From an uncultured Chloroflexota bacterium (GTDB lineage: Bacteria > Chloroflexota > Anaerolineae > Caldilineales > Caldilineaceae), in NCBI GenBank assembly GCA_903879975.1, contig CAIRNL010000172.1:1-8264 (forward strand): DNA of 8,264 nt, written 5' to 3'. The position numbers were made by a program, and so were the translations under genes. Shown here piece by piece: positions 4,627 to 8,264 of this stretch (position 1 is the first letter of the stretch; every line of letters begins with the position of its first letter). The notes under the pieces are model-generated. The model ran no database searches, was not told the DNA's origin, and worked only from the letters and a program-made list of their open reading frames with translations.

Positions 4627-6519
4627 TTAGCCGGCGAAGGCCAGTTCGGCCTTCGCCTTGCCGTTGCTGTGCCCGTCAACAGCCGTGTTGTCGGCTTCGG
4701 GCATCTCTTCCCGTATAGCCGCCAACTCATCTACCTGGCTGATCAGTTCCTGACGAAACTGCTGCGTGTAGAGGCGGTAGTAGTGCCCGCCTTGTTTCAG
4801 CAGATCGCGATGGGTTCCCATCTCTTTGATGCGGCCGTCCTCAATGACGAGGATGCGGTTGGCATTGCGGATCGTCGACAGACGGTGAGCGATGACGAAG
4901 CTTGTGCACTCCTTCATGAGTGTGTCCATGCCATGTTGGATCATGGCCTCGGTGAGCGTATCCACGCTGGCTGTGGCCTCGTCCATGATGAAGATGTCAG
5001 GCTTGGCCAGCACGGCACGGGCCAGGCTCAGCAGCTGCTTTTGCCCGGTGGACAGCAGCACACCACCCTCCCCGACTTGCTCATCGTAGCCATTCTCCAA
5101 TGCCGCGATAAACGAGTGTGCACCTGCCAGTTTTGCCGCATCCTCTACCTCGTCGTCACTTGCGTTCAGCCGTCCGTACCGAATATTTTCACGAATGGTA
5201 CCGGAGAACAGGTGCGGCGTCTGTAACACTACACCGATCTTGGATTGGATCGTGTGTTGTGTCAGTGCCGTATAGTCGTGGCCGCACAGGACGATACGCC
5301 CGCCGGTCGGCTCGAAGAAGCGACAGAGTAGGTTGACAATAGTGCTCTTGCCGCCGCCTGTCGGGCCGACCAATGCAATGGTCTCGCCGTGCCGGACGTG
5401 CAGGTTGAAGCCATCCAAAATCGGCTTGCCCTCTTCGTATTGGAACGCCACGTTGTCGAAGACGATGTCGCCGCGCAGGTGGTCGACCGCATAGGCATCG
5501 GGCTTGTCGACGATGTCCGGCGTAGCATCCAGCAGCGAGAAGATGCGCTCGCCCGACGCCACGGCCTGCTGCATGTCGGCGAAGACACGTGCCATCTCCT
5601 GGATTGGCCAGATAATGAAGATCACGTACGAGACGAAGGCATACATGCCACCCACGGTCAGCCCGCCGTTCGACACGGTGAGGCCGGCATAGGTCACGAT
5701 GCTGGAAATGGCAACCGATGCAATCAGCTGCACGGTCGGCAGAAAGAGTGCCGAGTACCAGGCAGCACGATAGCCGGCACGATACATCTCGCCCGTCAGC
5801 TTGCCGAACTCGTGCAGGTTCGCATCCTCGCGGTCCAGGGCCTTGATCACCCGCACACCGGTGATCGTCTCGTTGTACGCACCGGTGATCTTGGAGTTGA
5901 CCTTGCGCACCTCGCGATACTGGACGATGATTTTGCGTTGAAACAACGTTGCGACGACGATGATGACCGGCACGATGACCATGACGATCAGGGTCAACTG
6001 CCATGAGATGCGCGACATAAAGAAGAGTGCCGTCAAGATATTGAATAACGACAGCGCCACGTCGAGCAGTCCCCATGTCATGAGTTCCGCCACGCGCACC
6101 GTGTCCGAGGTAACACGGCTGATGATCCAGCCGACCGGCATGCGGTTGTAGTAGGTCAACGACAACTGCTGCAAGTGCTTGAAGAGCCGCTGGCGCAGGT
6201 CGTAGCGAATGCGTTCCCCTAGAATCCCTGCCAGCCAGATGAAGCCGAATACGGCCATGGCTTGGACCAGGATCAGGGCTGCGTAGTGCTGGACGTATTG
6301 GGTGAGCAATGGCCAATTCTTGCCGCTGATACCTTCGTCCACCATGAGCGCGCTCAGATAGGTGAAGTATGAATCCAGCCCAGAGACTGTTATCGCCGTT
6401 GCCAGGAAGCCGACCACCCACACCGTGTAGGGGCGCAGCAACCCGATCAGACGGCGAATGGTCTGCCCGCTGAATCTGGCATCAAATTGTTCTTCTTCCA
6501 GTTCGATATGTTCAGTCAC
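4627..6519 (-). CDS. ABC exporter half-transporter, catalytic-Glu subunit of a heterodimer (TM288/BmrD-like)
   Basis: 630 residues: an acidic N-terminal stretch, a six-helix exporter transmembrane domain (about 33-310), then an ATPase domain (about 352-590). Seen in the ATPase: A-loop Tyr361, Walker A GPTGGGKS (385-392), Q-loop Gln433, signature LSTGQ (489-493) in place of LSGGQ, Walker B IFIMDE with Asp513 and catalytic Glu514, D-loop SVD (518-520), and H-loop His545. A charged tail of about 40 residues (591-630) goes beyond the usual family end. The GTG start at 6519 overlaps the upstream ABC gene by 8 bases and has AGGAGG at 6529-6534 (spacing 9). It should form an inner-membrane ATP-driven exporter with that partner. 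Lipids, drugs or peptides are possible cargo; the sequence does not say which. No intrinsic terminator is seen after its stop. Confidence 0.93.
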   Translation of the reverse strand: MTEHIELEEEQFDARFSGQTIRRLIGLLRPYTVWVVGFLATAITVSGLDSYFTYLSALMVDEGISGKNWPLLTQYVQHYAALILVQAMAVFGFIWLAGILGERIRYDLRQRLFKHLQQLSLTYYNRMPVGWIISRVTSDTVRVAELMTWGLLDVALSLFNILTALFFMSRISWQLTLIVMVIVPVIIVVATLFQRKIIVQYREVRKVNSKITGAYNETITGVRVIKALDREDANLHEFGKLTGEMYRAGYRAAWYSALFLPTVQLIASVAISSIVTYAGLTVSNGGLTVGGMYAFVSYVIFIIWPIQEMARVFADMQQAVASGERIFSLLDATPDIVDKPDAYAVDHLRGDIVFDNVAFQYEEGKPILDGFNLHVRHGETIALVGPTGGGKSTIVNLLCRFFEPTGGRIVLCGHDYTALTQHTIQSKIGVVLQTPHLFSGTIRENIRYGRLNASDDEVEDAAKLAGAHSFIAALENGYDEQVGEGGVLLSTGQKQLLSLARAVLAKPDIFIMDEATASVDTLTEAMIQHGMDTLMKECTSFVIAHRLSTIRNANRILVIEDGRIKEMGTHRDLLKQGGHYYRLYTQQFRQELISQVDELAAIREEMPEADNTAVDGHSNGKAKAELAFAG

Positions 6520-8264
6520 GGCTCAGTTCCTCCTCTAACTCCGCTTCCAGGCGTGTCTGCGCCAGGTAGATACGGCGATAGGTGCCTTCTTGTTGGACTA
6601 GTTCGTCGTGTGTGCCGCGCTGGATCACACGCCCGTGCTCCAGCACCAGGATCAGGTCTGCATCCATGACGCTCTGGATGCGATGCGCAATGATGAAGGT
6701 GGTGCGTCCCTTCATCAGCCGGCGCAGCGCCTGGCGGATCTCTGCTTCCGTTTCGAAGTCCACTGCAGACGTCGAATCGTCGAGGATCAGGATGCGCGGG
6801 TCTTTCAGCAGCGTACGGGCAATGGCCACGCGCTGTTTCTGTCCACCCGACAGCGTGATGCCGCGTTCGCCCACCAGCGTTTCATAGCCGTGCGGCAGCT
6901 TGTTCAGAATCACGTCATGGATGGCAGCCGCCCTGGCTGCATCTTCCACCTCTGCGTCAGACATCGTGCGCATCACGCCGTAGGTGATGTTGTCGCGCAC
7001 GTTTCGGCTGAAGAGAAACGGTTCTTGCTCCACGATGCCGATCTGGCTGCGCAGGTAATGTCGCGGGTACTCCGTCAGCTTCACGCCGTCGAGCAGGATG
7101 TGCCCGCTGGTGTATTCGTAGAAGCGCGGCAGCAAGTTGACCAGCGACGACTTCCCCGAACCTGTGCCGCCGATGAGCGCAACGGATTGGCCGGGCTTTA
7201 CCGTGAATGACACACCGCGCAGCGCCGAGCGCTCAGTGCCCACGTAGGCAAAGTGTACGTCGTCAAAGGTGACCTCACCTTTGACGGGCTGGTCGGTGCG
7301 CACGCTGCCTTCCAGCACCGGCTCGCGCGTCTCACTGACGACCGTCGAGACGCGACCGAAGGAGACCAGGCTTTCGGACATCTGCACAATCAGGCGGCCC
7401 AGGTTGCGGAGCGGCCAGATGATCCAGATGACCAGCCCGGCGTAGGCGACGTAAGTGCCGATCGTAATCTCGCCGGCGATCGCCAGCCAGCCTGCAAACA
7501 GGAGGCCGGACAGCATCTGCGCGCCGCACATCACGTCGGTCACCGGCCAGAAGAGCGCGTGCATCATCAGCAAGTGGCGCCCGCGCGCGTACTTCTTCTT
7601 GTTCTCTTCGTCGAACTTGCTTTCCTCGTACTCCTGCCGGGCAAAGGCCTTGACCACGCGCACGCCACTCAGGTTCTCCTGCAATGTGTTGGAGAGTTTT
7701 GCCTCCTGCTCCTGGTATGCCTCGTACGCCTTCTCGACGCGGCGGAAGAAAACGAGGGAGATGGCCATGACGACCGGTACGACGATGATGGAGAACCACG
7801 CCAGTCGCCAGTCCAGTAAGAAGATGGCGATGAAGTTGACGATGAAGAGCATGAGAATGCGCCCGCTCTCGATCGCCTGGTCGGCAAAGAAGCGACGCAT
7901 CGTGTCCACGTCCGATGTTGCACGCTGGATCAGTTCACCTGTCTGTGCCTTGTCGTGATAGGTGAAACTCAGGCGCTGGATATGGTCGAAGAGATACTCG
8001 CGAATGCGTTTGGCAATGCCTTCCGCTGTCTTTGCCGCCAAGCGTCGGCTGTTGAAGGTGCACGCGGCCTGGATAGCAGCCAGGCTGAGAAAGCCTGCGA
8101 CGTAGAGCGCCAGGTGAAGATTCCGGTCACCTGCCACCATGTAGCGATCGACAAAGTACCGCAACAGCAGGAAGGTCACCGTGTTCATGATTGCGGCAAC
8201 GCCCATGCTGACCGTCGACACCAGGTAGCCACTGCGGAAACCGCTCATGAGCCGCCAGAAGCCG
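6512..8264 (-). CDS. ABC exporter half-transporter, degenerate-site subunit of a heterodimer (TM287/BmrC-like), 5' partial
   Basis: The frame has an ATG at 8248 (578 residues), but it stays open to the window edge. The five upstream codons read GFWRL, which fits the FWRL...PYR helix before TM1, so the true start is probably outside the window. The exporter membrane domain spans about 8-283 and the ATPase about 325-560. Numbered from Met8248: A-loop Tyr335, Walker A GGTGSGKS (360-367), Q-loop Gln408, canonical LSGGQ (466-470), Walker B ILILDD with Asp490 and Asp491 at the catalytic Glu position, D-loop SAVD (494-497), H-loop His522. Asp in place of Glu marks the weakly hydrolysing subunit of heterodimeric exporters such as TM287/288. 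Unlike TM287, the switch His is kept. The stop overlaps the downstream partner's start by 8 bases, so the pair is co-translated. Confidence 0.93.
   Translation of the reverse strand, partial: GFWRLMSGFRSGYLVSTVSMGVAAIMNTVTFLLLRYFVDRYMVAGDRNLHLALYVAGFLSLAAIQAACTFNSRRLAAKTAEGIAKRIREYLFDHIQRLSFTYHDKAQTGELIQRATSDVDTMRRFFADQAIESGRILMLFIVNFIAIFLLDWRLAWFSIIVVPVVMAISLVFFRRVEKAYEAYQEQEAKLSNTLQENLSGVRVVKAFARQEYEESKFDEENKKKYARGRHLLMMHALFWPVTDVMCGAQMLSGLLFAGWLAIAGEITIGTYVAYAGLVIWIIWPLRNLGRLIVQMSESLVSFGRVSTVVSETREPVLEGSVRTDQPVKGEVTFDDVHFAYVGTERSALRGVSFTVKPGQSVALIGGTGSGKSSLVNLLPRFYEYTSGHILLDGVKLTEYPRHYLRSQIGIVEQEPFLFSRNVRDNITYGVMRTMSDAEVEDAARAAAIHDVILNKLPHGYETLVGERGITLSGGQKQRVAIARTLLKDPRILILDDSTSAVDFETEAEIRQALRRLMKGRTTFIIAHRIQSVMDADLILVLEHGRVIQRGTHDELVQQEGTYRRIYLAQTRLEAELEEELSRD
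6529..6534 (-). promoter_or_regulatory. Shine-Dalgarno AGGAGG for the downstream ABC gene
   Basis: On the - strand AGGAGG sits inside the last codons of the upstream ABC gene, 9 bases before the GTG at 6519. It confirms the non-ATG start and the 8-base overlap. Confidence 0.7.

Noticed and set aside
4243..5226. 327-codon + strand open frame opposite the ABC gene and intergenic region
   Set aside because: It runs across the start of one clear gene and the end of another on the opposite strand. Its translation shows no family motif, and it is explained by the GC-rich codon pattern of the real ABC gene.
5189..6421. 410-codon - strand open frame inside the ABC gene
   Set aside because: It is on the same strand as the ABC gene but in another frame. 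The product is rich in Arg, His and Gly with no domain, while the ABC frame is intact with all its motifs.
7253..7819. 188-codon + strand open frame opposite the upstream ABC gene
   Set aside because: Antisense shadow of the exporter membrane domain; no start signal or family motif.

Overview
GC-rich bacterial DNA, roughly 60% G+C by eye, with dense gene packing, ATGA stop/start overlaps and several GTG starts. No rRNA, tRNA, mobile element, CRISPR array or phage gene was seen. The gene mix (FGGY kinase, class II aldolase, AraM-type dehydrogenase and RpiB-type isomerase next to a heterodimeric ABC exporter pair) would suit Chloroflexota of the Caldilinea/Anaerolineae kind. That is only an impression; nothing in the window fixes the phylum.

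Region 1 (1-3625, + strand) is the 3' part of a carbohydrate or polyol catabolic operon. In order it holds the C-terminal end of an FGGY sugar kinase, an SDR dehydrogenase, a class II aldolase/adducin-fold protein, a G1P-dehydrogenase (AraM/EgsA)-like metal-dependent dehydrogenase, and an RpiB/LacAB-family sugar-phosphate isomerase. The kinase/SDR and aldolase/dehydrogenase junctions are 4-base ATGA overlaps, which suggests translational coupling. A strong intrinsic terminator at 3650-3696 closes the operon. The isomerase has Ser where E. coli RpiB has its ring-opening His, and it carries the NNAQIIT and GRS...KID signatures that I recall from erythrulose-4-phosphate isomerases (EryI/DerI). 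An acyclic four-carbon phosphate is therefore a plausible substrate. The working model is a tetritol or related polyol pathway: SDR and/or kinase first, then the AraM-like enzyme as polyol-phosphate dehydrogenase, then isomerisation. The aldolase-fold protein would add a cleavage or epimerisation step. No substrate is proven.

Region 2 (3700-4626, - strand) is a TVP38/TMEM64 (VTT-domain) membrane protein gene convergent with the operon. Its 192-base upstream region holds a sigma70-like promoter (-35 GTGACA, 17-base spacer, -10 TATGCT) and several inverted repeats placed like operators.

Region 3 (4627-8264, - strand) is a two-gene operon for a heterodimeric ABC exporter of the TM287/288-BmrCD type. 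The promoter-proximal subunit runs off the right edge of the window. It has Asp at the catalytic Glu position but a normal LSGGQ. The downstream subunit has the catalytic Glu but an altered LSTGQ. This predicts one consensus and one degenerate ATP site.
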